From contig WTGY01000109.1 of the NCBI GenBank assembly GCA_011523365.1, positions 1 through 64,000 on the forward strand: a stretch of DNA of 64,000 nucleotides, read 5' to 3'. Shown here in pieces: positions 8,695 to 17,618 of this stretch; position 1 is the stretch's first letter, and every line of letters begins with the position of its first letter. The stretch is from Caldilineaceae bacterium. Lineage in GTDB: Bacteria > Chloroflexota > Anaerolineae > Caldilineales > Caldilineaceae. Position numbers and translations under genes: made by a program. The notes under the pieces were generated by a model. The model did no database searches, was not told where the DNA came from, and worked only from the letters and a program-made list of their open reading frames with translations.

Positions 8695-11372
8695 CCGGTA
8701 CAATGCAGACCGAACCGTCACCCTGGCCCTCTCTGACCCGCTACAAAGGGCCATACCTGCAAGAGATCGCCTTTCCTTTGGGCGGCATCGGCACGGGGAG
8801 TTTCTGCCTTGGCGGCCGCGCCGATTTTCGCGATTTTGAACTCTTCAACTGTCCCGACAAAGGCTGCAACCCGCCCTACACGTTTTTCACGTTGCGCGCC
8901 CAGCGGCTTGGGGAACCTGCCGTAACGCGCATATTGGAGGGCGCACTTCAGCCACCATTCCGCGGCGGCGGATTCGGTGCCGGTGTCCCTCTGTCTGGCC
9001 TGCCGCGCATGGGCGATATTGCGCTTGACGCCTGCTATCCTTTCGCGCGCTACACGCTCGGCGATCCGGACGTCCCTTTGACCGTACATCTGGAAGCTTT
9101 CAACCCGCTGATTCCGCTAGACATCGATCGCTCCGGATTGCCCGTCGCCATACTTCGCTATGTGCTTGTGAATCCGACCGGCCAGCCAGTTCAGGCGTCG
9201 GTGGCTGGCAGCCTCTACAATTTTATCGGTTGCGATTCGAGCGGGCGGCGGGGCCAGTGGAGCAGCAAGCCGGCGGAGCCAGGGCAGCTTCTGGGCGGCA
9301 ACGTCAACGAACTGCGCCGAGCTTCGACGAAAGGGCTGCTGCTGCGGGGACTGCTCATGCGCTCGCAACGTGTTGCGCCACGCACGCCTCAGGACGGCAC
9401 GATGGCCCTGGTTGCCGTCGGTGGTGAGGCGACCTGGAGGCGGAGCTGGGGTTCAAGGCATTGGAACCGGCACATCCTCAGATACTGGGAAGATTTTTGT
9501 GAAGATGGTTGCCTGGACGACCCGCCGGACGCGCCGCCCAGTCCGGAAGGTGAGGGTCAGATCGGCTCGCTCTCCGTGGGCGCGACCTTGCCTCCGCAGA
9601 GCGCCAGGTCTCTTACCTTTCTCATTTGCTGGCACTTTCCCCACCGTACTGCGGCCGGTTGTGGTTGGGATACGCTTGACGCGGAAGGCGGTTGGGTAGG
9701 CAACTACTACGCATCACAGTACGCCGATGCCTGGGACGCGGCCGTTCAGATCGCTCCGCAGCTCGACGCGCTAGAAGCGGAAACTTTGGCCTTTGCCCGC
9801 GCCCTGGTCGCTTCCAGTCTACCGCAGGCTGTGAAAGAGGCTGCGCTGAATAACCTCTCCACTCTGCGCAGCCAGACCTGCTTCCGAACGGCTGACGGCC
9901 GTTTCTTTGCTTTTGAAGGCACCGAAGACGACCGGGGCAGTTGCTTCGGCTCATGCACCCACGTGTGGAACTATGAACAGGCTACGGCGCAAGTCTTTCC
10001 GGAGCTGGCCCGTTCCATGCGCGACTCAGAACTGGATCAGGGGACACTGCTCAGCGGCATGAATTGTTTCCGTCTGCATCTGCCTTTGGGCGGCGAGCCG
10101 TGGAAGTTTGCGGCCGCCGATGGTCAAATGGGCGTTGTCATGAAGTGTTACCGTGAGTGGCAACTATCCGGTGACGGCGAGTGGCTCCAACGGCAGTGGC
10201 CCACCATCCGTTCGCTCGTCAGCTATGCGTGGCTGCCGGGCGGGTGGGACGCAGACCTGGACGGCGTCATGGAAGGGGTGCAGCACAACACTTATGACGT
10301 CGAGTTTTTCGGTCCCAACCCGCTTTGCGGCTTCTGGTACCTGGGCGCGCTGCGGGCGGCCGGGGCGTTGGCGGACGCAGTGGGCGACGAAGAGTTTTCT
10401 GAGAAGTGTCGCGGGCTCTTTCGACAGGGATCTGCATGGCTCGATGCCAATCTCTTCAACGGTGAGTTCTACATCCAACATATCAGGACGCCGGCCAGCC
10501 TGGAGGATACGCTGCCCGAACTGCGCGCCGGCATGGGAGAGACGAATCTGGCCGATCCCGAGTTTCAGATGGGCAACGGCTGTTTGGTCGACCAATTGGT
10601 AGGGCAATTCATGGCGCACGTGACCGGGCTCGGTTACTTGCTGTCGCCGGACAACATCAGGACCGCGTTGCGCTCCTTGTACCGTTACAACTTTCGCCGC
10701 GATCTCAGAGGCCACTGGAACAACATGCGGACTTATGCCCTGGGCGATGAGGCGGGACTGCTGATGGCGAGCTGGCCCGGCGGTGACAAGCCCCGAGTGC
10801 CCTTCCCTTACTGGGGCGAGGTCATGACGGGCTTCGAGTACCAGGCTGCCGTGCATATGATTTTCGAGGATATGATCGAGGAGGGGTTGGAGGTCATCAG
10901 GGAGGTCCGGCGGCGCTTTGACGGGCAGCGGCGCAATCCGTGGGACGAGCACGAGGCAGGACATCACTACGTGCGCGCCATGGCGAGCTGGGCGGCGATC
11001 CCGGCGTTGAGCGGCATGCGTTACTCGGCGGTCTCGGAGCGGCTCGAATTGGCGCCGCGGTGGCGGTCGGATGCGTTTCAGTGCATTTGGACAGCAGGTT
11101 CAGGCTGGGGCAGAGTTCATCAGAGCATTAGCGACGGTGTACAGAACGTTTGCTGGGAAGTATTGGGCGGGGAGTTGAACGTGCAGGAAATGGCTTATGC
11201 AACGCTGCCGCGCACAGCGGCTAGAGAAGTCACCGTTGAAGTGGGTAGCGAACCAGTCGCGGGCAGTCTTACGTGGGAGGACGGCAGGGCGACGATTAAC
11301 CTGCCGCAAAGTATACAGGTCACCCGAAAGCGGGGCCTGAATGTCTGCATGAGGACCGAACAACGGGCGTGA
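8691..11372 (+). CDS. GH116 family beta-glycosidase (GBA2-like)
   Basis: The N-terminal domain (FPLGGIGTGSFCLGG, FELFNCPDKG) and the C-terminal (alpha/alpha)6 barrel match glycoside hydrolase family 116, which contains the bile-acid/glucosylceramide beta-glucosidase GBA2 and archaeal beta-gluco/xylosidases. The nucleophile is probably Glu409 in FAFEGTED and the acid/base Asp536 in HNTYDVEF; their 127-residue spacing is like that recalled for the Sulfolobus enzyme. Length is 893 residues from the TTG that overlaps the previous stop, or 889 from ATG 8703. No signal peptide is seen, so it should hydrolyse imported beta-glycosides inside the cell. It is the last gene of the ABC operon. Confidence 0.9.
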   Translation: MTGTMQTEPSPWPSLTRYKGPYLQEIAFPLGGIGTGSFCLGGRADFRDFELFNCPDKGCNPPYTFFTLRAQRLGEPAVTRILEGALQPPFRGGGFGAGVPLSGLPRMGDIALDACYPFARYTLGDPDVPLTVHLEAFNPLIPLDIDRSGLPVAILRYVLVNPTGQPVQASVAGSLYNFIGCDSSGRRGQWSSKPAEPGQLLGGNVNELRRASTKGLLLRGLLMRSQRVAPRTPQDGTMALVAVGGEATWRRSWGSRHWNRHILRYWEDFCEDGCLDDPPDAPPSPEGEGQIGSLSVGATLPPQSARSLTFLICWHFPHRTAAGCGWDTLDAEGGWVGNYYASQYADAWDAAVQIAPQLDALEAETLAFARALVASSLPQAVKEAALNNLSTLRSQTCFRTADGRFFAFEGTEDDRGSCFGSCTHVWNYEQATAQVFPELARSMRDSELDQGTLLSGMNCFRLHLPLGGEPWKFAAADGQMGVVMKCYREWQLSGDGEWLQRQWPTIRSLVSYAWLPGGWDADLDGVMEGVQHNTYDVEFFGPNPLCGFWYLGALRAAGALADAVGDEEFSEKCRGLFRQGSAWLDANLFNGEFYIQHIRTPASLEDTLPELRAGMGETNLADPEFQMGNGCLVDQLVGQFMAHVTGLGYLLSPDNIRTALRSLYRYNFRRDLRGHWNNMRTYALGDEAGLLMASWPGGDKPRVPFPYWGEVMTGFEYQAAVHMIFEDMIEEGLEVIREVRRRFDGQRRNPWDEHEAGHHYVRAMASWAAIPALSGMRYSAVSERLELAPRWRSDAFQCIWTAGSGWGRVHQSISDGVQNVCWEVLGGELNVQEMAYATLPRTAAREVTVEVGSEPVAGSLTWEDGRATINLPQSIQVTRKRGLNVCMRTEQRA

Positions 11373-11492
11373 GAAGCCTGGTATCAGTCTTCGGAATTCT
11401 TCCTCCAGGTAGGCGCCTAACTTCATCGTTGTGAACACCTCGAACTTCGCAATAGGCCTTCCTCGTCTCAGAGTTCAGAAGAATCGCAGTTC

Positions 11493-12872
11493 CTAGCTCA
11501 TCCAGGGCGTAATCTGGTCCCAGGCTGTTAGCAAGTCATCAAGTTCAGACTCGGTCTGCTCCTGTTCTCCGGTTCCAGCGAGGTTGTTCAACTCATAAGG
11601 GTCGTCACGCAGGTCGTAGAAACAGTTTGGACGGTTCTCTGCTCCTCCTTCGCTGTTGGAAGTTCGCCGACCCAAGAGGTGGGTGGGCGTTCTGACCCCA
11701 ATTTCGCCGTCTGTTGTCTCGATGAAGCCCCAGTTCTCGTCCAACTGGTGGCACTCCCCTGTCAGAATCGGGCTCAGATTTCTTCCCTGCACATGCTCAG
11801 GTACGGTGCATCCGGCGGCGTCCAACACCGTGGGCATTATGTCAATAAGCTGCGCGACCTGCGAATCATTCACGCCCGGCGCCCACAGCCAGGGCGCGTG
11901 GAAGATCATCGGGATGCGAATCGACTCTTCGATCAGGAGGCCCTTGTTGAACCTGTGATGGCTGCCCAGGTTGTCGCCGTGATCGGAGGTGAAGACGACG
12001 ATCGTGTTGTCGAGCAGGCCGTTTGCGCGCAGGCCTTCCATCATGCGTCCTACCATGTCGTCGACCCAGGTCGTAAGGCCATAGTAGAGGGCAGTGAGAG
12101 TGCGCAGATCGAAGCCCTCGGGAAGGTCAAGTGTGTAAGGGAGTTTCTGCGAATAGTAGAGGAAGTCCCAGAGGTAGACTTTGAACCAGTGTTCGTCATA
12201 GGCCATCTCGCCGTCCACGAACACGTTGGGCCTGAGGGGCATGTCATTGGGGTCGTACATGGTGAGGTATTTTTCGGGGGCGTCCGCCAGAGGCATGTGG
12301 GGAGGAGAGATACTGTAGTAGAGGAAGAAGGGGTTGTTGCGGTCGGCAGCCAGATAAGAGAGTACGCTATCGATTTCGTAGTCGACGCTGAAACCGTCAA
12401 CGAGTTGCGGGGGCCCTCCGTTTTCGACGAAGTCCTGTCCTGTGTGGCGGTGGTTGACCCTGGGGTGGAGGGTGTAGTCGAAGCCGACGATCTCGGGGGC
12501 GGGGTGAATGTGCCATTTGCCGATCAGGGCTGTGTCGTAGCCTGCATCTTTGAACCGTTCGGCGATGGTTGGGTCGGGCAGATGTACCCGTTCCTGGAGG
12601 GGCCATGAGGCGACGATGGGTCTACCGTTTTCGTCGGGTACTGAGGCGTTGCCTAGGGCGCCCATGCAGGTGCGGGCATACTGGCCTGAGATGAGGGAAG
12701 AGCGGGCGGGCATACAGACTGGATCGGTCGATACAGCGTGCTCGAAGAGGACACCCTCGCCGGCCAGTTTGTCGATATTGGGTGTGCGGATTACCGGGTT
12801 GCCGTAGCATCCGATTTCGAATGCACGCAGTTGGTCACAGATGCAGATTATGATGTTGGGATTGTGGTTCAT
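11493..12872 (-). CDS. Sulfatase, Cys-type
   Basis: This 459-residue enzyme has the sulfatase signature CMPARSSLISGQY. Cys53 would be converted to formylglycine by a maturase. Metal-binding residues appear in CICDQ near the start and in TSDHGDNLGSH further on. It hydrolyses sulfate esters from sugars or phenols. No signal peptide is visible, so it acts in the cytoplasm or is exported in another way. It converges on the GH116 operon and is separated from the next gene by about 100 bp. Its place beside glycosidase and transporter genes suggests the imported glycan is sulfated. Confidence 0.92.
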   Translation of the reverse strand: MNHNPNIIICICDQLRAFEIGCYGNPVIRTPNIDKLAGEGVLFEHAVSTDPVCMPARSSLISGQYARTCMGALGNASVPDENGRPIVASWPLQERVHLPDPTIAERFKDAGYDTALIGKWHIHPAPEIVGFDYTLHPRVNHRHTGQDFVENGGPPQLVDGFSVDYEIDSVLSYLAADRNNPFFLYYSISPPHMPLADAPEKYLTMYDPNDMPLRPNVFVDGEMAYDEHWFKVYLWDFLYYSQKLPYTLDLPEGFDLRTLTALYYGLTTWVDDMVGRMMEGLRANGLLDNTIVVFTSDHGDNLGSHHRFNKGLLIEESIRIPMIFHAPWLWAPGVNDSQVAQLIDIMPTVLDAAGCTVPEHVQGRNLSPILTGECHQLDENWGFIETTDGEIGVRTPTHLLGRRTSNSEGGAENRPNCFYDLRDDPYELNNLAGTGEQEQTESELDDLLTAWDQITPWMS

Positions 12873-12979
12873 ATAGGGAAAGTTGTGGTGTTTTGGGTTG
12901 TTAGGTGTTTTGTTTCACTACACGAAATATAGACTCATGGACAGGCAAGTAGATGAGTTTCGCGCAGCCAGCCAGTGCC

Positions 12980-15421
12980 CTATTGGGATGGCGAATCGGG
13001 CTGGCGGATGTAAACGTTCTGCGCGTTTAGAGTCTGCGGTTCGAACAGCTTGGTGACGGTGACCATGTGGATTCCACGGCTCTTCAGGGCGGCGATGATT
13101 GCGGGTACTGCGTCGACTGTGGACTTGTGAATGTCGTGGGCGAGGATGATGGCCCCTGCAGGCGCATCGACAATCCTGGCAGCAACGGTAGCGGCGTCGC
13201 GGTCCCTCCAGTCGAGCGGGTCGACGCTCCAGAAAATGATGGGCAGGCCGGAGGCTGCCAGCACATTGTCGTTGTAGGCGCCATATGGGGGACGCAGGAA
13301 CGGTGTCGATTCACCGATGATTTGGGCGATGAGATTGTCTGTCTGGCGTAACTGTTCGCGAATCTGATCATCTGACATTTTGGTCAAGTTGGGGTGGTCC
13401 CAAGTGTGATTGCCTATCTGGTGACCCTCCCGGAACATGCGTTGAACGGTTTCAGACTGGATGCGGACCTGTGTTCCAAGGACAAAAAAGGTTGCCTTAA
13501 CATTGTGCTCCTTAAGTATGTCCAACAGGCCTTCGGTGTAGTACGAGGGGCCGTCATCGAATGTGAGAGCCACGCAGGCCACTTCGCGGCAGTTGACCTC
13601 ATCCTGGGCGGTAGACTCTGCCTGAACATATCGCCCGAATTTCAACAGCGATAGCCGTGGAAAGTTTTGGAAGACTATGACTTGGGCGCTATTCCATGTT
13701 GCTGCTGGCGATAGCGTAGAAAGTGCCTCGGGATTTTCGGCTTGGGCAATCGCGGACTGTTTTGATGTCATGCCAGTCTCGATTCCCAGTAGATCGCGAA
13801 CCTCCGCTCTTAGCAGGTCTGCAATCGCGGCTACAGAAAGTACTACCTCCACCACGCCGTCCACACCTGAGGCAACCTGATACTTGTCAAACCTGACCAG
13901 GAAGGTACCGTCGTCCCGGTACACGATAAAGTCAAAGTTCTCGGCGGTCGGCTCTGTGCCTGTTTCGAACATCCACGTTTCGCTCTCGAAAAGAGCCTCT
14001 TTGCGGTCGTCGTCGGCGTCGGGCTCCCGTTCGGCAATCTGGTTTCGGAGGCGTTCTGCCAGAGCTTCTCGTGTCAGCTCGGAGAGGCGCTGCAGGTATC
14101 TGTCATCGACGAAGAGGTCGGAAATGAATAACTCGGTCCCTTGACGAAGGTCAAAGATGTAACTGGAAACAAGCGTACTAAAAGTGTTGCCAGTAGAAGT
14201 TGAACGCGCGACTTCGAAGAACAGTACCCGTTCATTGGCGATGGTCACTTCATGGTCCTGGTGAAAAATGGTTCCCAAGGAGGCGGCCTCCTTGCCTGTT
14301 TCTTTCTTGTAATCCTGGTAGGCTGTCTCGATCTCGGCTGCCGTCTCATGGAACTCGTCGATGAATGGCTGGGTAATCTCTACAATGCGCTGGTTGACCG
14401 TTTTTTTGTCGGTTACCGGATAGGAGACGTAAAGAGTTGACCGGCCATCGTTATCAGTCACTTCGCTTACTGCAACGTTGACGACGATCTTCGTGGGGGC
14501 TGCCCCTTCCGCCTTCAATCCCAGCAGGTCGCGGATATCCTCCTTCAGCAAATCGGCGATTGAATCGATAGGCAATGCAACTTCAACAACGCCTTCTACC
14601 CCGGCGGCAACCTGGTACTTGTCGAACCTGACCAAGATTGTACCGTCAGCCAGGAGTAGAATGTTGTCGAAGTTTTCGGCTGCCGGCGCGGTACCGCTCT
14701 CCACCCATTCAGGGTCGCTTGCCAGCTCTTCATTGCTTATGCGCTCACCCAACGCCTCTCTGGACAGAGTCGATAGTCGCTCCAGGTAGCTGTCATCCAC
14801 AAAGAGGTCGGCGATAGTCAACTCGGCGCCAGTTCGGCGGTCGAAAATGTAGCCGACGACAAAGGAATTGCCGGTCCCGCCCGTATGGATCGATCGAACA
14901 ATGTCGAAGAAGATCAGGTTTTCGTTAGCGATTGATACGTCGAAGTGTTGGCGGTAGTGCGTGATAAAAGTGGCGGCCTCTCTTCCTGTCTCTTCTTTGT
15001 ACTTCTGATAGCTCGCTTCAGTCTCGGTTGCCATCGCACGCCACTCATCGATGAATTGCTGCGTTACGGCTTCCATGCGGGCGTTGATCGCATCCTTTTC
15101 GGTTAAGGGATAGGATACGCGCAGCAGGGAACGGCCTTCGTGTTCTTTTTCTTCGATTGCGTGAACCCAGACATTTTCATACTTGGTGGCGTCGAAGGAT
15201 GAGGAATGGACGGGGGCTGTCTCGGATTCAGATTCGGTGGCGGTGGCGGGAGTCGAGGCAGAAGGGGAGGTCGTAGTAGGTGCTGGGGTGACAGTGGCTG
15301 CAGGGGCGGATTTGGCCGGAGCATCAATCTCCTCTACGGGCCAATCACCTGACTGGCAAGCAACCAGGACAGTGAGGGAAACGAGGGCTACTGAAGTGAG
15401 GATCGCATAGGGATACTTCAT
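12980..15421 (-). CDS. Polysaccharide deacetylase lipoprotein with duplicated N-terminal module
   Basis: This 813-residue protein has a lipobox (LTVLVACQ), a Thr/Pro/Ser-rich linker, two tandem copies of a DUF4163/DUF3298-type module (about residues 80-310 and 315-545), and a C-terminal NodB deacetylase domain. The NodB motifs are complete: TFDDGP, HTWDH, RPPYGAY and LAHDIH. The known B. subtilis enzyme PdaC has one DUF4163-DUF3298 unit before NodB, so doubling is unusual. It probably removes acetyl groups from cell-wall or surface glycan outside the membrane. The start ATG follows AAGGAGGAG, and an extended -10 lies 90 bp upstream. Confidence 0.88.
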   Translation of the reverse strand: MKYPYAILTSVALVSLTVLVACQSGDWPVEEIDAPAKSAPAATVTPAPTTTSPSASTPATATESESETAPVHSSSFDATKYENVWVHAIEEKEHEGRSLLRVSYPLTEKDAINARMEAVTQQFIDEWRAMATETEASYQKYKEETGREAATFITHYRQHFDVSIANENLIFFDIVRSIHTGGTGNSFVVGYIFDRRTGAELTIADLFVDDSYLERLSTLSREALGERISNEELASDPEWVESGTAPAAENFDNILLLADGTILVRFDKYQVAAGVEGVVEVALPIDSIADLLKEDIRDLLGLKAEGAAPTKIVVNVAVSEVTDNDGRSTLYVSYPVTDKKTVNQRIVEITQPFIDEFHETAAEIETAYQDYKKETGKEAASLGTIFHQDHEVTIANERVLFFEVARSTSTGNTFSTLVSSYIFDLRQGTELFISDLFVDDRYLQRLSELTREALAERLRNQIAEREPDADDDRKEALFESETWMFETGTEPTAENFDFIVYRDDGTFLVRFDKYQVASGVDGVVEVVLSVAAIADLLRAEVRDLLGIETGMTSKQSAIAQAENPEALSTLSPAATWNSAQVIVFQNFPRLSLLKFGRYVQAESTAQDEVNCREVACVALTFDDGPSYYTEGLLDILKEHNVKATFFVLGTQVRIQSETVQRMFREGHQIGNHTWDHPNLTKMSDDQIREQLRQTDNLIAQIIGESTPFLRPPYGAYNDNVLAASGLPIIFWSVDPLDWRDRDAATVAARIVDAPAGAIILAHDIHKSTVDAVPAIIAALKSRGIHMVTVTKLFEPQTLNAQNVYIRQPDSPSQ

Positions 15422-15896
15422 TCTAGCTCCTCCTTGCAGGTGGCAAAGACTTTGCGGTTCGAGGGTGGAGCACCTTCGAATAACAAGGCTTTATTCGTAC
15501 ATTCTGCAACTATAACACATTGGCTGTCGAAGGCGATTCACAAAGATCCCAAGCACACTTGCTGCTGTGAGTATTCGTGAGGATGGCCCGCTAAGTGTGT
15601 GCTCGGAGTTTTCGGTTTCCTTGTGCAGTGAGACGACCGTGTTTTGCGGGCCTCAATTCCATCGGGCCTTCGCTGTCATCGTACGGAAGTCCAGGTGTAG
15701 ACTTTCCGATTCTCAGTCTTTACTTGGCCGAATCTACAAACTGTGCCAAGCTTATATTTGGTCTGGGCTGAGATAAGAGCATTCAACCTTCGGCCAAAAC
15801 AGTTCACAGATATGAAGGCAGGTAATATAGGGTTTGCTACATTTCCATCAAGTCGTGAGAGTGCGACTAATTCTGGCCGAGAAAGGCGGAGCCAAT
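15422..15896. other. Intergenic stretch between divergent genes
   Basis: Apart from the deacetylase promoter I see no gene, RNA or repeat in these 475 bp. No clear promoter for the rhamnose mutarotase could be picked. Confidence 0.5.
15509..15517 (-). promoter_or_regulatory. Extended -10 promoter for the deacetylase
   Basis: The minus strand reads TGTTATAGT (TGn plus a TATAAT-like hexamer), placing the transcription start near 15502 and giving an 80-base leader before the ATG at 15421. No clear -35 is present. Confidence 0.45.
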
Positions 15897-16211
15897 ATGA
15901 TTCGGAAAGCGTTTGTCATGTCAGTGAATCCCGAACACCATAGTGAGTACGAAGACCGCCATACGCCGATTTGGCCTGAATTGGAGGCGGTGCTCAAAGC
16001 GCACGGTGTCAGAAACTACTCTATCTTTTTGCATGCTGAGACCAATCAGTTGTTCGCATACGCGGAGATAGAGAGCGAAGAGAAGTGGGCCAGCATCGCT
16101 AACGAGGAAGTCTGCCAGAAGTGGTGGCGGTATATGGGAGACATTATGCCCTCGAATCCCGATAGCAGCCCGGTTTCAACTGATTTGAGGGAGGTCTTCC
16201 ATATCGATTGA
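15897..16211 (+). CDS. rhaM: L-rhamnose mutarotase
   Basis: The 104-residue protein is full length and closely matches E. coli RhaM: it starts MIRKAFVM, contains [16 protein letters not shown] and [12 protein letters not shown], and ends near EVFHID. RhaM interconverts the alpha and beta anomers of L-rhamnose in the cytoplasm so that rhamnose isomerase can use the sugar. An in-frame start at 15834 is rejected because AAAGGCGGAG precedes this ATG and the shorter form matches the family length. No other rhamnose genes are next to it, so the rest of the pathway must be elsewhere. Confidence 0.95.
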   Translation: MIRKAFVMSVNPEHHSEYEDRHTPIWPELEAVLKAHGVRNYSIFLHAETNQLFAYAEIESEEKWASIANEEVCQKWWRYMGDIMPSNPDSSPVSTDLREVFHID

Positions 16212-16408
16212 GCGGCCGGCTTCGGGAGCATGGCAACTTGCACTGCCATTTGCCAACTGGACTCCTATGCAGCTGATTCTGGTACCGGACGGGAAGGATT
16301 TCGAGAAAGAAAGGCTGAGACCGACATTCCTATTGTCATTGAAGCTGGCGGTACTTTAGAGGGAGGGTGACGAGGCGAAGGGATGCAGCGGCTGCGAAGT
16401 CACGTCAT

Positions 16409-17320
16409 TTAGGCTCGAAAGTCATCTAACTCTGCCTGCGTGGGCAGGCCATCGATCACGCCCAGGTGTGTGGTTGTGTAGGCGCCGGCGAGATTGGCAT
16501 GCTCGACGGCAGCCCGCAGTTCCTGGCCTTCGCCAAGGCTAACGGCCAGCATCGCGTTGAAGCTGTCGCCTGCACCGGTGACGTCCAGGGCTTGTACAGG
16601 TGTGGCAGGTATGGCCTCGGTGCCGCGTGAAGTAATAATGAGCGCCCCCTCTTTGCCGAGGGTCACGACGATGGTTTCGACGCCGAGTTCGAGCAGGCGT
16701 CCGGCAAGGTCTTGTGTCGGCGTGGGATTGTCGGGGGGCAGGTCGAGGAGGATGCGGGCCTCGCTTTCGTTTGGGGTCATCACGTCCACGTGGGCAAGGG
16801 TGTCCGGCTGCAAAGTCTGGCCGGGGGCAGGATTGAGGATAGTCTTGACGCGATGACTTTGCGCAATCTCCAGTGCCCGAGTGACCGATTCCAGCGGCAC
16901 TTCGAGTTGGGCCAAGAGGATATCGCTGCGGGCGATGACTGGCTCAAAGGCTTCCACGTGATGGGGTTGCATCAAAAGGTTGGCCCCTAAATGGCCCACG
17001 ATCGAGTTTTCCCCTGAAGGCAGAAGTGTGACCATGCCGACGCCGGTATTCGTGCCCGAAATACGATGAACGTAATCAGTTGAAACGCCTTCTCCGGCAT
17101 AGAGTTGCTCGGCGGAATCGGCAAACGGGTCGTCGCCGAGACAGGCGAGGAGGTCCAAATGCGCGCCTAGTCGGGCGGCAGCGATCGCCTGGTTGGTGCC
17201 TTTGCCCCCCGGACCCATGTCGAACAGATCGCCTATGAGCGCCTCGCCCATCACAGGCTTTCGCGGGACGCGCACTGTCAGGCTTACAACATAGCTGCCG
17301 ATCACTGCGATTCTTGGCAC
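16409..17320 (-). CDS. rbsK: Ribokinase, PfkB family
   Basis: The 303-residue enzyme has both PfkB signatures: GPGGKGTNQAIAAARLG near residue 37 for the sugar, and DVTGAGDSFNAMLAV near residue 245 with the catalytic Asp and the anion hole. Ribokinase phosphorylates D-ribose to ribose 5-phosphate with ATP. Length and motif wording fit RbsK, though related sugar kinases cannot be excluded. The start is GTG with TGAGGA upstream. It stands alone, convergent with rhaM, and has a good promoter at 17414-17442. Confidence 0.88.
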   Translation of the reverse strand: MPRIAVIGSYVVSLTVRVPRKPVMGEALIGDLFDMGPGGKGTNQAIAAARLGAHLDLLACLGDDPFADSAEQLYAGEGVSTDYVHRISGTNTGVGMVTLLPSGENSIVGHLGANLLMQPHHVEAFEPVIARSDILLAQLEVPLESVTRALEIAQSHRVKTILNPAPGQTLQPDTLAHVDVMTPNESEARILLDLPPDNPTPTQDLAGRLLELGVETIVVTLGKEGALIITSRGTEAIPATPVQALDVTGAGDSFNAMLAVSLGEGQELRAAVEHANLAGAYTTTHLGVIDGLPTQAELDDFRA

Positions 17321-17413
17321 TGGGTGTCCTCAGGATTTGGGTTCGTCAGAATTGGATATATGGAGCGTGGCGGCGTACTTACTCTGCCAGCAAGAGGCGG
17401 CCGAGCAAGAGAG

Positions 17414-17442
17414 ACTCTAACATCATTGCAGTATATTATCAA
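17414..17442 (-). promoter_or_regulatory. Promoter for ribokinase gene
   Basis: On the minus strand TTGATA (17442-17437) and TAGAGT (17419-17414) are exactly 17 bp apart, giving a start near 17407 and an 87-base leader before the GTG at 17320. Confidence 0.55.
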
Positions 17443-17618
17443 CGGAACAGAAAGTGGAGCGTACGGCGGTTGATGGTTCCCTGACATTCTCCTATACTAA
17501 CTCAAGGATGGCTGTGGACTTTCCATCAGTGAAGATTTAGACATATGGGAGTCACTGGACTGTTCATAAGCTCTCCGCTTCAGGACCAAGATGGAGCCAG
17601 AATTCGAGGGGCTAACTG

